Assembly (NCBI GenBank): GCA_017591395.1
Contig: WEDG01000839.1
Span: forward strand, 1 to 64,000
Length of the DNA stretch: 64,000 nucleotides
Reading direction: 5' to 3'
DNA from: Schistocephalus solidus
Lineage: Eukaryota > Platyhelminthes > Cestoda > Diphyllobothriidea > Diphyllobothriidae
Shown: positions 9,805 to 21,014 of the stretch, piece after piece
Layout of the letters: each line of letters begins with the position of its first letter
Numbering within the stretch: position 1 is the stretch's first letter
The notes under the pieces: generated by a model
Seen by the model: only the letters and a program-made list of their open reading frames with translations
What the model was told of the DNA's origin: nothing
Databases searched by the model: none
Made by a program: the position numbers and the translations under genes

Positions 9805-10382
9805 ATACGATGTACCCAACTGTACAGAGCTTGAATAATACAAAGAAGGCGCTCCAGAACTCGGATGACGACCACTCATCAGAGCACAGCGTCGGCGGGA
9901 TGGACACCAGTTCATCTCGGAAAACAATGACAGACTCTAGTATTCAATCGCGCGAAATGCGCAGAAGTCTTTATGGAGGAGTTACCCAGTCTAAATTGAG
10001 ATGTTTGTATACCAATGCTCAGAGTCTCCTATCGAAAGTAGATGAACTCAAAGCATTAGTATCAGACCGAACCCCCGATATCGTTGCCATTACGGAAACG
10101 TGGCTCAAAGCCGAAATCGCGGATAGCGAGGTTTCGATTGATGGATACCAACTTTTTCGAAAAGACCGAGAAAATAGAAAGGGTGGAGGAGTGGCCGTAT
10201 ATGTTAGGACAGGAATCTCGGCAGTCGAAAGAGCACACTCCATCTTCCCTGAATATGAATTTCTCTGGATAAAGATTAAAAAGGAGTGTTCACAGAACCT
10301 ACAATTCTTGACGATCTACAGACCACCGAACATTCCAAGTGCAGCTGATGAGTCCCTCCTCCATTTGCTCAAGGAAGCCTGA
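9699..10382 (+). pseudogene. APE-type endonuclease N-terminus (LINE ORF2)
   Basis: This is the start of ORF2: a low-complexity leader, then 'LRCLYTNAQSLLSKVDELK', 'PDIVAITETWL' (the catalytic glutamate region) and 'GGGVAVYVRTG'. These are hallmarks of the apurinic-type endonuclease that nicks target DNA. It stops at 10380-10382 after 'TIYRPPNIPSAAD'. The C-terminal half of the domain, including the expected D..N and SDH catalytic motifs, is missing, and linker sequence of the RT follows at once, so an internal deletion is likely. Confidence 0.85.
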
Positions 10383-12362
10383 TTAACAAGAGAACTTAAC
10401 AGGCAGCTTAAGAAGAAGAATAAAAAATGGAAGGTATTCAGGCAAACAGGGTCAGCAGAGCATCTCAAAGAATTTCGTCATCAAAGAAACGCTGTAAAAA
10501 GAATGATCCGTCAGGCAAGGAAGAACATTGAATCAAGAATTATTCAACAGGCTGAATATAAACCAAACATTTTATTCCATTATATCAATAGCCGACTAAA
10601 AAACAAGGACCCAGTAACAGTACTCATGGATGGGAATGGTGTTGAAGTCGTTGAAAATTGCGACAAAACCGAGTACTTAGGTCGGTTTTTTGCCTCGGTT
10701 TTCACTAGAGAACCGGAACTTCAGCTTGACCACGTCAACAGTGCTGTTATAGACGCCGGTCCAGTGCTTGAATATATAATCTTCCAGTAACCTCTCGTGG
10801 AACTAGAACAGCGAAATCTGAAAGAAGCGAAGTCATCTGGTCCGGACGATATACCGGCCAAGTTCTTGAAAGAACTGGCCAGCGAACTGTCCAAACCACT
10901 AGCGCATATATTTAATTCGTCATTTGAATCAAAGAAACTGCCATCCGAATGGAAGGCAGCAAATATATACCCCATATACAAGAGTGGTGCTCGATATAAT
11001 GTCAACAATTATCGGCCTGTCAGCCTAACCTCCATTTGCTGTAAAATAATGGAATAAATAATCAAGAAGGCAACCATGAAGTTCCTTGAGGAAAACCAAT
11101 TACTCTCAGATCTCCAGCATGGCTTCAGACAGAATCGCTCCTGTCTTTCTAGTTTATTACTCTCCACAGAGCAATGGACTCGTGCACTGGACGAAAATGG
11201 TAGGGTTGACGTTATATACACTGATTTCAAGAAGGCATTTGACAGTGTCCCACACAAACGTCTCATCTACAAATTATCTGAAATCGGCATAAGAGGAATG
11301 CTGCTGACATGGGTCGCAGACTTTCTTACAGATAGATTGCAAACTGTGTGCGTCGATACCTCGAAGTCAACACCTACTCCGGTTCTAAGTGGTGTCCCCC
11401 AAGGCTCGGTATTAGGGCCGTTACTCTTCTTAGTGTACATCAACGACTGTGTCGATGACCTGGATTGTAGCGCCATCATGTTTGCAGATGATGTTAAATT
11501 GTGGAGGGTCATCAGATCTGATTTCGATAGGCACGCACTTCAAGAGGATCTCAACCGTCTTAGCAGCTGGTCTGCTCGTTGGCTCTTAAATTTTAACGTT
11601 GGGAAGTGTGTGGTCCTAAGACTGCGTACAAGAAGGACCAGTGAGGAGGATGATTCCTACCAATACATTCTCAATGGGCAGCCCCTTTCAATTGTTGAGG
11701 AACAGAAGGACCTCGGTGTTCTAATAAACTCCTCACTTAAACCATCTTCACAGTGTCTAAAGGCAGCTAAACGCGCTACATAGGTCTTATTTGCGCTCAG
11801 ACGTGGATTTGTGCAGATTGATAAGGAACTCTCCCGAAAAACCTACGGGGTATTTGTTCGATCTCACTTGGAATATGCCATCCAGGCCTGGCGTCCGTGG
11901 TTTAAGAAGGATTATCTACAGCTGGAACGAGTGCAGGCGAGGGCTACGAAGATGGTCAAGAATCTAAGTCATCTGTCTTACGAAGCCAGACTGGTTGAAC
12001 TTGATTTGTTTCCTCTAAATTACAGGCAACTACGCGGTGCCCTCATCCAAACCTACCGGATTGTCAGAGGCCGCGATTGTGCCCTAGAATTTGCTGACTT
12101 CTTCGAATTGGCTGGGACGGAACATCTGCGGGGTCATCCCTTTAAACTGCAGAGGAAGTTTGTCCACATGGAAGTCCGTCGGAACGCCTTTTCGCAGAGG
12201 GTCGTTGGAGCATGGAACGGACTCCCTGACGAGGTGGTCCTTTCAGAAACTATTGACACATTTAAATTCAAACTAGATACTCATTTTCTGAGAAACTATT
12301 GTCAATATAATGAAGATTGTGTAAACAGTGGCAGGTTGCGCCTGGCGCACACATATCGATGA
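10383..12362 (+). pseudogene. Reverse transcriptase (LINE ORF2)
   Basis: A basic linker ('RQLKKKNKKWKVFRQTGS') leads to the RT domain: 'SSGPDDIPAKFLKELA', 'ANIYPIYKSGARYNVNNYRP', 'QHGFRQNRSC', 'YTDFKKAFDSVPHKRLIYK', 'GVPQGSVLGPLLFLVYINDC' and the catalytic 'FADDVKLW'. The thumb and C-terminal domain run to 'LKLDTHFLRN'-like sequence at 12362. In-frame stops at about 10788, 11055 and 11781 split it. The FADD box and all palm blocks are intact, so it is useful for family classification. Best fit is the CR1/Jockey assemblage. Confidence 0.92.
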
Positions 12363-12565
12363 CCCTACATTTTTATTTGTCAGATATATCACTGTAAACG
12401 TTTGTACTATTGACATTTTTGCATGTGAATAGGGAGCTCAAGGGTGAAAGCCTACTTCACTCAATAAAGTGACTTAAAGTGAGTTAAAGCAGGCAGCGAG
12501 TGATGGTTCGTTTCAGTAAAATAATAATTTTGTAGAATTTTATTTTTCCGTTTAATGTATTCCAG

Positions 12566-12691
12566 AGTGCGATTGCTTCACCAGAAGAAGAACTGGATGT
12601 GTTTAACGGTACGTGCCAGAGGGAGTACTGCATAGATATCGAAATGACCGTTCAGTTGAGAGGGAACAAGATGCCTCAAATACTCAGCGAG
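12566..12691 (+). CDS. Candidate host exon, unrecognised gene
   Basis: A 126-base segment is open in phase 0 throughout and bounded by a good acceptor (pyrimidine-rich tract ending 'tattccag') and donor ('GCGAG|gtaaat'). The 42 residues include 'EEELDVFNGTCQREYCIDIE' and 'LRGNKMPQILSE'. It starts less than 100 bases after the LINE tail. I do not recognise the family. It may belong with the plus-strand exons further right, but no intermediate exon that satisfies phase was found before 17547. Confidence 0.55.
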
Positions 12692-12989
12692 GTAAATGAT
12701 TGTAGTTTAAAACCTTTGAAGTTACGTGAGGCCCGATGGCAATCAGCCAATCTAAATCGGCTCAAGTCTTGTTGGCCATGGCGTTTTGACAATGTTTAAC
12801 TTCGGTGTTCCGTGTTCAAATCTATTTTTAAAAAACGATGCCAAAAGCATCCCTATTTCTTCCTCTTAAGAAAGCTTAGGAGGCTAAATTAAACCGATTT
12901 GTATTCAAAGCCAACTCTTACGAAATTTATATGGGCGGGTTGTAATATCTCAGGTTTTAAAATTCCAGGGGAGTAATTAAGTCGTTTTG

Positions 12990-13215
12990 CGCGCTTTTGC
13001 AATATTCAGCTCGCAATGCTCTGTAAGTTCTAAACATTTTGAATATGATATATCTAGGCCCTTAACTCCAACTAAACTTCTGTCATTATCTGTAATGCTT
13101 GTCTGAGGCTGCTAATCATCGCCAACAAACATAACTGGTCCTCCGCGCCTAGGAAAGTAAAGCTGTCGTGTAAAATACCAATGGCCAAAAGTTTAGGGTA
13201 TTTGTTTCAAGCATT
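12990..13215 (-). mobile_element. CR1-like LINE relic
   Basis: On the minus strand, 'DKLMVTYQYNPADKNIVLKCL' and the following DNA match the RT region just after the catalytic box in the element at 39.4-40.9 kb (compare 40400-40600). It is short and degenerate. Confidence 0.5.
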
Positions 13216-14930
13216 TAAGCACGATGTTCTTATCTGCTGGGTTGTATTGGTAGGTAACCATCAGTTTATCAACAAACATTAAGGATCACAACCATGAAAT
13301 GCACATCAAATATAATAGCTTACACATAGCAAGACTGTGTTCAAAAGCCGAGATAAGAAGACAGTAAATTCAGAAGATTATCGCCCCTTTACTAGAGGCA
13401 AACGCCAATATAAAAAAGAGTAGCCAACACAATAAAAGCCACAGGGAAGTCAAAACAGAGTATGCGAGGATGGAGCCCTTGTCCATGTACTGCACAAAAT
13501 AACTAAAGAAAGAGAGCTTGCTGGTGTCACAAGACCTACCTTAAGTAAATCTATGCTCTGCGGAACTGAACGTCGTATTCTATGTTGATTGGTGTACTTT
13601 GTTATTTTTTACCAAGATCTGGAATATTTTCCGAGCTGCTGGTCGGGAAGGTGTGTTCATTTGGCGAAAGTCATCAAATAAGGCTAAACGGCAATATAAA
13701 GGGACAGGCAGAATGTTTGATTCCTTCCATGATCTCGAAAAGGTTTCATTTTCGTGGCAACCATTCAAGATTTCCTAAAAGAGGGATAAAAAAAAGCTCA
13801 GTTGTAATAGCCTTTATTATGATAACCGGACACCACTTGGTCTCAGATTTCAAAGTTTTCAACAGCGTCAAATTGCAATGGTTAATTCCTAGAGGGTGAA
13901 TTTTGCGCATGGTAGGGGTCCAAACCTGAAAGTCATGAAACAAAAATATTGGATTTGCAGTAAACATTTTGGGCAAGAAAGTACTGAAACGATCAGCTAT
14001 CAAGTTTGCGCCCAATATGGGACTGCAGAGAATATCCGAAAGGATAGTTTGCAATGTTTTTGTATGAGTCCTTATTGCACGCGAAGGACCTGTCACGACA
14101 TTTAACTAGTGAATTTTGCGCACTCCGACCTCTTCGAGTTTTCATTTTTTGAACATCTACTTAACTCGCGGAAAAATTCCGCGGAAATGGGGAAAAGCTG
14201 AAATGAACTTTTTCTGATTGAAATGATGAAAGTATCTTCGCCACCCACGCGAAAAGATAAATGACGGGAGACTTATCCGTGATTAATTATTTTTTACCGG
14301 GGAAGAAGACAAGAGATAAGGGGACTCTCAACCTTGCAAAGCTTAATATTGTTCGAAAGCACATTATGGAGGCTTAAACTACAAACACTTATTTATTTAT
14401 TATAAATATTCACATCCAGGTTTGAAAGAGATCAGTCCAGTCATATGAATTAAGGTGTGCCGATAACACTTCCGAATGGGTTGATCAGAAATTTGTAGAT
14501 GAAGTTTTATTTTTTTGGAACAAATGCCATCAAAATCATCATCGATATGATTTTGGAACGCAAGTGCAAAGAGTCAGTATTTTAATTTTCTGGACAGCTC
14601 TTGATGTATGTCGACACAATTTCAGTTCACTGGCATATAAAACACAGCCAATCGGTTTGACCACGTTTAAATTTTCGAAGGGGTTTTATAGATGTCACAA
14701 TGTTAATTTAAAAATTCTTTCATTAATTGTGAGCATAAGTAAGAACCATAATTATATTTCTCCTGTTTGCGCTGATTTTTGTGCTTCAATTCTGAACGAT
14801 AAGCGTAAGAATAAACACAAAAGATACTAAATCAAGGCAGTTAAATCTGCCCTATAGAGTTCTCTTATTGTAGCACAGATTGCCACTTGTAAAGTTTGAA
14901 TATCAAGTGTCAAGTGTCCTGTCAAGATTA
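13216..14930. other. Interval without recognised gene
   Basis: Probably intronic or intergenic. Short open frames exist on both strands around 13580-14100, but none shows a family signature, and their splice borders do not link in phase to neighbouring exons. Confidence 0.4.
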
Positions 14931-14947
14931 GGACCAGCCTTTATGAA

Positions 14948-15350
14948 ATGTATGTCAGACCTAGTCTGGAATACTGCTCGTTTCTATTAAGCCTTCTGCA
15001 CGCGAGTGAACAGAGGAAGATAGAATCAGTCCAGCACTTCTTTATTAAAAGAGTTTTCACTTCAGAGCACAGAAACCTGTCCTACCAACAAGGTTGTGAG
15101 CTTACAAGCCTTGACCCGTTTGGGTTCGTAGATTACAGAAGGGATTATTTTTACTGTTTAAACTTTTCAACAGTCTTACCTTTAACCCCCTTACATCCCT
15201 TAGACAGCTCGACCACTCTCGGCGCTCCTGTCATCGAGATATATTTTTATTTCTTCATTTGGCACTCACCGTTAGATACCGTCAGTTTTTTGCAGTAGAC
15301 GCTATAGCAATCTGGAATAAACTACCCAGAAGTATTAAAATTCAGCAAAA
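14948..15350 (+). pseudogene. RT C-terminal remnant
   Basis: The open stretch 14948-15298 lacks the catalytic core. A relic of the final 'AIWNKLP' motif follows in another frame ('AIAIWNKLPRS' at about 15301-15335), so a frameshift has occurred. Confidence 0.75.
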
Positions 15351-15666
15351 TATCCTTTGAGATCTGTCACTAGTTTTCTACATTCCGGGCACCTTCCACA
15401 AATTTTCGGTGCTGGTTATCTGGAAGCTCTCTTCCGTTCTGATGGCGTCCACGGAATCTGAATCAAGTGCCGGACTTCATGCTGAAGGCAATATTGCTGG
15501 CTCTGCAGTCCGCAATCGGGTTATTTATCAGTCAACAGCGAGCAGCGGTTCGCCGGCATACCTGCTGCTAGTACAGAATACCTCATCAACAACAATAAAA
15601 TAAGAAGAACTACACCGTGCACCTGTGTCAATAATTCCCTGTCCTGAACTTGAATCCGTTCAATAA

Positions 15667-15728
15667 GCTGCAGTTTTTTCTCCTGAAAACACTATAAAGA
15701 ACGATCAGGAGTTTTTTTCACTGTCAGC
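15667..15728 (+). promoter_or_regulatory. ENE-like U-rich internal-loop stem, divergent family
   Basis: GCTGCAG (15667-15673), T6 (15674-15679) and CTCCTGA (15680-15686) face TCAGGAG (15705-15711), T7 (15712-15718), CA, CTG, a bulged T and CAGC (15725-15728). The upper helix differs from CTCCTACC/GGTAGGAG, and the outer helix GCTG/CAGC from GAAG/CTTC, yet both still pair. The hairpin loop is only 18 nt, so this is the most compact example. Confidence 0.65.
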
Positions 15729-15800
15729 TCGACCCCCTTCTGTATATCCCTTTTGACCTTGCCTGTAAACTGGCAATAAATTAATAATTAATAAATATCG

Positions 15801-17546
15801 ATAAAAATTACCTAGTCTAATGCTGTTGCATGAATGGTGATACAAGGAACGATAAAAGCATAGGAATAGAGGACCTTCTTAAACCATACATTCACAAGTT
15901 TTGTGGTCTTTTCAAAGAAATTGTTATTAGCCTTTCAGGACTTTGGTTAAACCGTCGAAAGGTTCGAAAATTTTAAGATTCCCAAGCACTAGTAAACACG
16001 ATATGGACTGCTCATTTCGGTGGAGTTAGCATTTGAGCACCCTGTTCCCAACGTTGACTTGAGTGCAGTATACAGAGAAACCATGTAAGCGCCAATAATT
16101 TAAAGGGGAAAACACATCTCTCACGATACCTTGGAAAAATTTTCATCCATGTTAACATGAGAACAACTGCACTTGCGCACACCCAGCCTTGCCTGCTGAA
16201 TGCACTGCTATCGTGAGTGGCCTCGTGGTTGGGCATGGTAGCACATTCAAAAAGCTCCTACAGGCCAGACTTGTAAGAGACCTCATACAATTACCCAAAA
16301 CTCACATTAAATAGGTAACCACGAGCTAGGTGGGGTAGAAACGATGAGGAGTGTTGAACCTTAACATTTTTGTGGCTCTCCCTTAATTATTAGGGAATAT
16401 TGAGATCTTACGCTGCAAACTTTCTCTAGCCTTCTGTGGCATATTGCAAAACAGCATCGTGAATGTTCCAAAATTTAGAAATGGTCTTCCTCAAACTTCA
16501 TTAAGACTATATGGGTGGCGCACGAAGCGCACATCGCAATTTTTGAAACTTTGAAACAATGAGATAATTGCTTAAGGATTACGCTTCCTGTATAGAGAAG
16601 TCCAGTTGGCCTACGACAGCACCAAAAAGAAATTATTTTTATAGTATTGGTGGATCTGAGTAGGTATCTAAGGTCCAGTTTGGTACATTTAACGCAACGA
16701 CCCATTTGCTCTGCCTCTAACCTTTCTATTTCCTGCGTTTACATTTTTAGTAGCATAATCGACCTAGTGAGAAGTTATTAACCTCACTGATATCCACCAA
16801 GTATATTCAGTGCTCTAGTAAGCTAAAAAAAAACCTGTCAAAAGATGCCGTTGGTGTAATGCATCAGCGCGGAAAAGACACCAATTTCTAGTATTCAAGA
16901 TTTGTTTAAACAAACGTAGTTATAGTTACGAGACAACAGTTTGTGTTGTTTGAAAAATCGTGATGTCTTGTGGCCTAGCAAGCGGTAGGATTTCCGTGGG
17001 CGATCCTGATCAAAGAGGTAGTTTTTTGTTTATTTATTTACTTTAAGGCAAGAGACACTTCCAATTGGCAAATCGTAAAACTTCCCTTTACGGTTCTGAA
17101 AATGGCGGGGAAACTTCGAAACCCGTGTTTACAAATCAAAAACGCATTGCGAATTCGTACAATAAACAATTTCTCCTAATATTCTAGTCGATTGCATAAA
17201 AGCCAAGAACGTTCGCTAAAATATGGGGATTGGTGGTCACCATTGCCTATGGCGGTTTCTCAACCAGTTATATTTGCCATCCATTTACTAATTTTTATCA
17301 ATAGAATAAGGAAACGTTTTATGGTAGAATGCGCACTCCAGATGCAAAGGAAAATACGCAAATAGGTGGTATAGCGGTAAGAATCCATAAAGCTCACATG
17401 TTTTAGGGCTTCTCGCTTGCGTGTGACGATTCGCGGACTGAGAGCGCTCCCCACCATCAAACTTGTAAGTTTTGCTTTTCAGAATCCAAAATTCACATTT
17501 TAAGAAATTTGAATTTTTTTGCTTATAACTGACTGTTCCGTTGCAG
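15801..17546. other. Interval without recognised gene
   Basis: Non-coding by inspection. Small unsupported open frames occur on the minus strand (16012-16236, 16475-16705). Confidence 0.4.
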
Positions 17547-17547
17547 C

Positions 17548-17900
17548 ATAAAAGTTGACAGTAAATTTCCTGTGGACATCATCGATAACTCGTTTTGCGT
17601 TGTGTCTCTCGGAGCGCAGTGAAGGTCACTCTGAGAGGTGTACTCAGGGTACCATCATTGATGATAAAACAGTTGACAGGCGACGTTGGTGGATCTCTGC
17701 TTCATGCTACGTTTTCACCATCATTTGCCAGAAGGAATAACCCCGTTAACAGTGTTAACAGTAACACTACCTGTGAGGTCGTACCGAGTACTAATGAAAA
17801 ACAAAGGGATTGTTTCCATGGACCTTTTCCAAAGCCCTTTTGCACTTATACTGCAAATATAAGCTCCAGTGCTCTGCAACCCGAGACCGCATACCTTTAG
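17548..17900 (+). CDS. Candidate host exon(s), unrecognised, with frame change
   Basis: After a good acceptor ('gactgttccgttgcag'), one frame reads 'IKVDSKFPVDIIDNSFCVV' to about 17619. A second frame continues the protein-like reading as 'VKVTLRGVLRVPSL' and 'LTGDVGGSLLHATFSP' to 17898. Joining them needs a two-base shift inside 'ggagcgcag' (about 17610-17620), or a second acceptor at that CAG. Either two exons, an assembly indel or a decayed exon would explain it. The 3' border is unclear. I do not recognise the family. Confidence 0.4.
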
Positions 17901-19792
17901 TGTTACAGATTAGGTTCATGGACTACAGTATAAAATTGGGTTTCACCAAACTCGATTGTAATTAAGGACCACCGTCTCAGATGGTTTGACCACGTTCTAA
18001 ATTTACCTGAGGTCGAACTTATTCACGCCGTTGTTTCCAAAAACGTTTTAAGTGGATAGAGCTGCCGTGGCTGAATCAAAAAAGTTAATCAGATAATCAC
18101 AAATCAGATGAGGTTTGTGACTCCGTTTATAAGGGAGCCAGGTATTATCAGTGATCTTATCCATTACAAGTCCAAACGAAGACCCAGAACCTAAATCGTA
18201 TATGATAAAAAGCGATGAAAATGCGCGTTGAAACTTAGAGCACTGTTTGGACTACCAGTGCCGTCAACATTATAAAGCCCATGGTGTCATCGAAAATTTG
18301 AAGCAGAAATGATGAAAATCATATAAATGGTCTGGCACAACCTTATTTATCTAATTAGCATTTCGATTAACTTCCCATTTGAACCTCGTAAGGTACGGTA
18401 TCATTGACTCTGCAGAAAGTGGGAACCAAAAATAACGTCAAAATAACTAGCAGTCTTTAAGGGACGGTGGTGGGTCGAAGATTCACGTGGCATTGGCTTA
18501 AACTCTTGTGCTATTTTATTGGTGAAGTAACTTTTACACACGTTAGTCAAAAGCCTGCTACAGCATCAAGTAAGTATCCTTAAATCATAGAGCTAAAATA
18601 TATTTCCTACTGACTGTTTTGAGGGCTGAGGGATTCGAGTTACCGCTTACACGCTGGCTTCCAATTGTTGATGGTTTACTTGTTTCTTATTTTGGTTTAC
18701 TGATCCAAGCGCTATCCTTCAGGTCACTATGATGAGAAAATACGTCGATTCCAAACTGTGATAATGTGTCATTTCTCTACTGTTTTTAGATTAAGCCGAG
18801 GATTGACGAATGCAGGTTCATAGGTGGTTGTCGTTTTCTGTAGTTTACATATTCCCAGTACATGGTTAGACGCGAGTACGCGTCACATGATTTTGTGCCC
18901 TATTATCTGACAGATTGTCCGGAGTCTGCACAAAATACTATCACAAAACACAACCTATCCTCTCTACTACCTCGTTCGATTGCATGCATATGTTCTTACC
19001 GCTGTACACAACGGGTGCACCTTACTTCACATTATATGTTGTTTTACGCTCAATAAGTTTATGAGGCTACCCGTCAACGTTAACTTTTGGCGAAGTAAGT
19101 GGGGCCAAATGATCTGCACTTTCTCTGAGGCTTACGTACTACCATTTTTCGATTCAGTGCACATGTTCACACACCTATAAGGATTGAAGCTTATTCCACC
19201 TACAGTAATTGTCGCATTGCTAACAACTTTAAGTCCATGAGACTAACTTAAATTTGAAGACTATAAAACCGATTTATTTGCATAGTTGTGCATAGTAACA
19301 TAAAAAACGCTATACTAGAGGTGGGCAGCTGACATACGGATGGTTGTACATGAAATTATTAGACTACAAGTCGATTATACAGTTAAAGAGGGTCAATATA
19401 ATTTATTCTTTTAAATTTATTTCAAGGGATTCCAAGTTTCATTTGCTTTGAGATTCTGTGTGACACTCAAAAGCCGCATAGAGATCGCCTTTACAAACAA
19501 ATGACCAGGAAGATTATATTTCCAAGTGAAATTCGGTGATCACTATCAAAGTAACTATAGATCTACCCTCGTAAATATCTGAAAGACGAAGCAATTTTGA
19601 GAACGCTCCTTGCCGAGTTAAAACGCTCACACTGAATGTTATCATATCTACTCATATGTACTAAGTAGGTCGTTTAGCTTTATTTCGGCTAATATTTTTA
19701 ACTAGTTCAAATCATTGCGAAAGCCCGATGGTATAACTGCGTATGTTTGAGTGAAGGACGTTGCTTTGCGTCCTTTCATCTTTTCTGGGCAG
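17901..19792. other. Interval without recognised gene
   Basis: Presumed intron or intergenic DNA. No repeat family or coding signature recognised. Confidence 0.4.
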
Positions 19793-19804
19793 TATTGTTG
19801 ACAG

Positions 19805-19908
19805 GCTTCCACTTCGCAGAGACGCGTGAGCATATCAAGTCACAGAAATATCGTGGACGTATCAAGCGAATAACTTATGCTGACAATTATTCGATTTTCT
19901 GTGCCAAG
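19805..19908 (+). CDS. Candidate host exon, unrecognised gene
   Basis: The frame gives 'FHFAETREHIKSQKYRG' and 'ITYADNYSIFCAK', ending in a strong donor, CCAAG|gtaaga, at 19908 (phase 0). The acceptor could be at 19793, 19805 or 19820 (three AGs behind a pyrimidine-rich stretch). The basic, charged composition differs from the surrounding AT-rich DNA. Confidence 0.5.
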
Positions 19909-20898
19909 GTAAGAAACTATGTTACCAGCTCAGCGGGTAGGGACTCCAGTGGCTCGTAAACCGGTAAAAAGAACTGTAGGCACATCTCTTGAACTTATAC
20001 ATGGGTCTCAAGATCATTGAAGGATGTGGACAGGCGTTCGTTGGCTGTTACCAACTCCATTTTCTAACTGAATTCAGGACGTAGACAAAATCTAAGGCAG
20101 GTTAGTGCGCTGAATGCCTTCTAGGTTTCACTCTGAAAACCAATACAATGGAAATATTAAAGTTCCAGATGAATAATACGTTTGTTCTAGCCTTCATCGG
20201 CACATTTCCCGCAGTTAAAGTATTGTCTTTAGATTTTTTGTACGAGTTTGTAGTACCTTCGATATGGTTAATGCGCATGAGGTATGTAGTCTAATTTTAA
20301 TCCAAGTGAGTCATTTTAAGAGTTATAACATACACGCATACTACCTCCGCAATAACATATCGGTTTTAAAATGGACGTTTAGCTGACCTTTAGCTAGCAT
20401 CCATTTGCGTACTAGGCAGTTGACGCGTAGTGATTTTTAGAAATTCTCGTCAAACGCAAGCAAGTACTTCATGGATCTCCGGTGTTCGGTCCGATGAGAG
20501 TGGTGTTAGTTAATCGGAGATCCCAGCGTAAAGGACGTAGTTTTCGATTTGCCTTTCATACCAGTCTCATCGAGTGCGCTTGTTACAGGTAATATGCCCA
20601 AGCAGAGAATTTAAATTTCGTAAACCTGCAGAAAATCAGTGATAAAGCTAGAAGTTTCAATGTTTAGCTCCCAGTTTCGAAGTCATATCAACACATATAA
20701 AATAGCTTGTTAAGAGCCGGAATAAAATTTGATGTTCTCCTGAAATTTATCAACGAGAAATTCCATTCACTTTATTTCGCTTTAAGATTGGGATTCGAAG
20801 GCATAATACACGTGGCCAACAGTGAGCCATTTTATAGAATAATGACATCATCTTTGAGGTGGTATGCACTTATGTTTTCATTGTCTCTTCCAATAAAG
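19909..20898. other. Interval without recognised gene
   Basis: Presumed intron. Because the flanking exons do not match in phase, it may hide a short exon. Confidence 0.35.
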
Positions 20899-21014
20899 CT
20901 TCTAATGGCTATCGCGGAACGCCGCCAGAAGAACGACTGACCAGGGAGGTGCAGCAGCCGCGAGGGCAGTCTGCATTCGAAGAGGGAAATTTAGAGAAAG
21001 CAGATCTTCCACCG
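20899..21014 (+). CDS. Candidate host exon, unrecognised gene
   Basis: The acceptor is 'tctcttccaataaag' and the donor 'CCACCG|gtaggt'. The reading 'SNGYRGTPPEERLTREVQQP' and 'FEEGNLEKADLPP' is polar and probably disordered. It ends in phase 0, matching the phase-0 start of the exon at 22784, so the two are probably consecutive. Confidence 0.55.

Larger units (their letters stand above)
8075..12490 (+). mobile_element. CR1-like LINE, nearly full length (family 2)
   Basis: The order is: 5' untranslated region (8075-8380), ORF1 (8384-9804), ORF2 with APE-type endonuclease and reverse transcriptase (9699-12362), then a short 3' UTR with AATAAA (about 12463) and a tail of 'acttaaagtgagttaaag' repeats. 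ORF1 and ORF2 overlap by about 100 bases. Part of the endonuclease has been deleted and ORF2 has several stops, so this is a dead but fairly young-looking copy. Confidence 0.9.
14935..15800 (+). mobile_element. CR1-like LINE 3' fragment
   Basis: The coding part at 14948-15298 ('MYVRPSLEYCSFLLSLLHAS', 'QHFFIKRVFTSEHRNLSYQ') is the RT C-terminal region and matches the minus-strand element at 39.5-40.3 kb. The 3' UTR has the U-tract stem at 15667-15728 and ends near 15800 in AATAAATTAATAATTAATAAAT. It is 5'-truncated. Confidence 0.85.
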
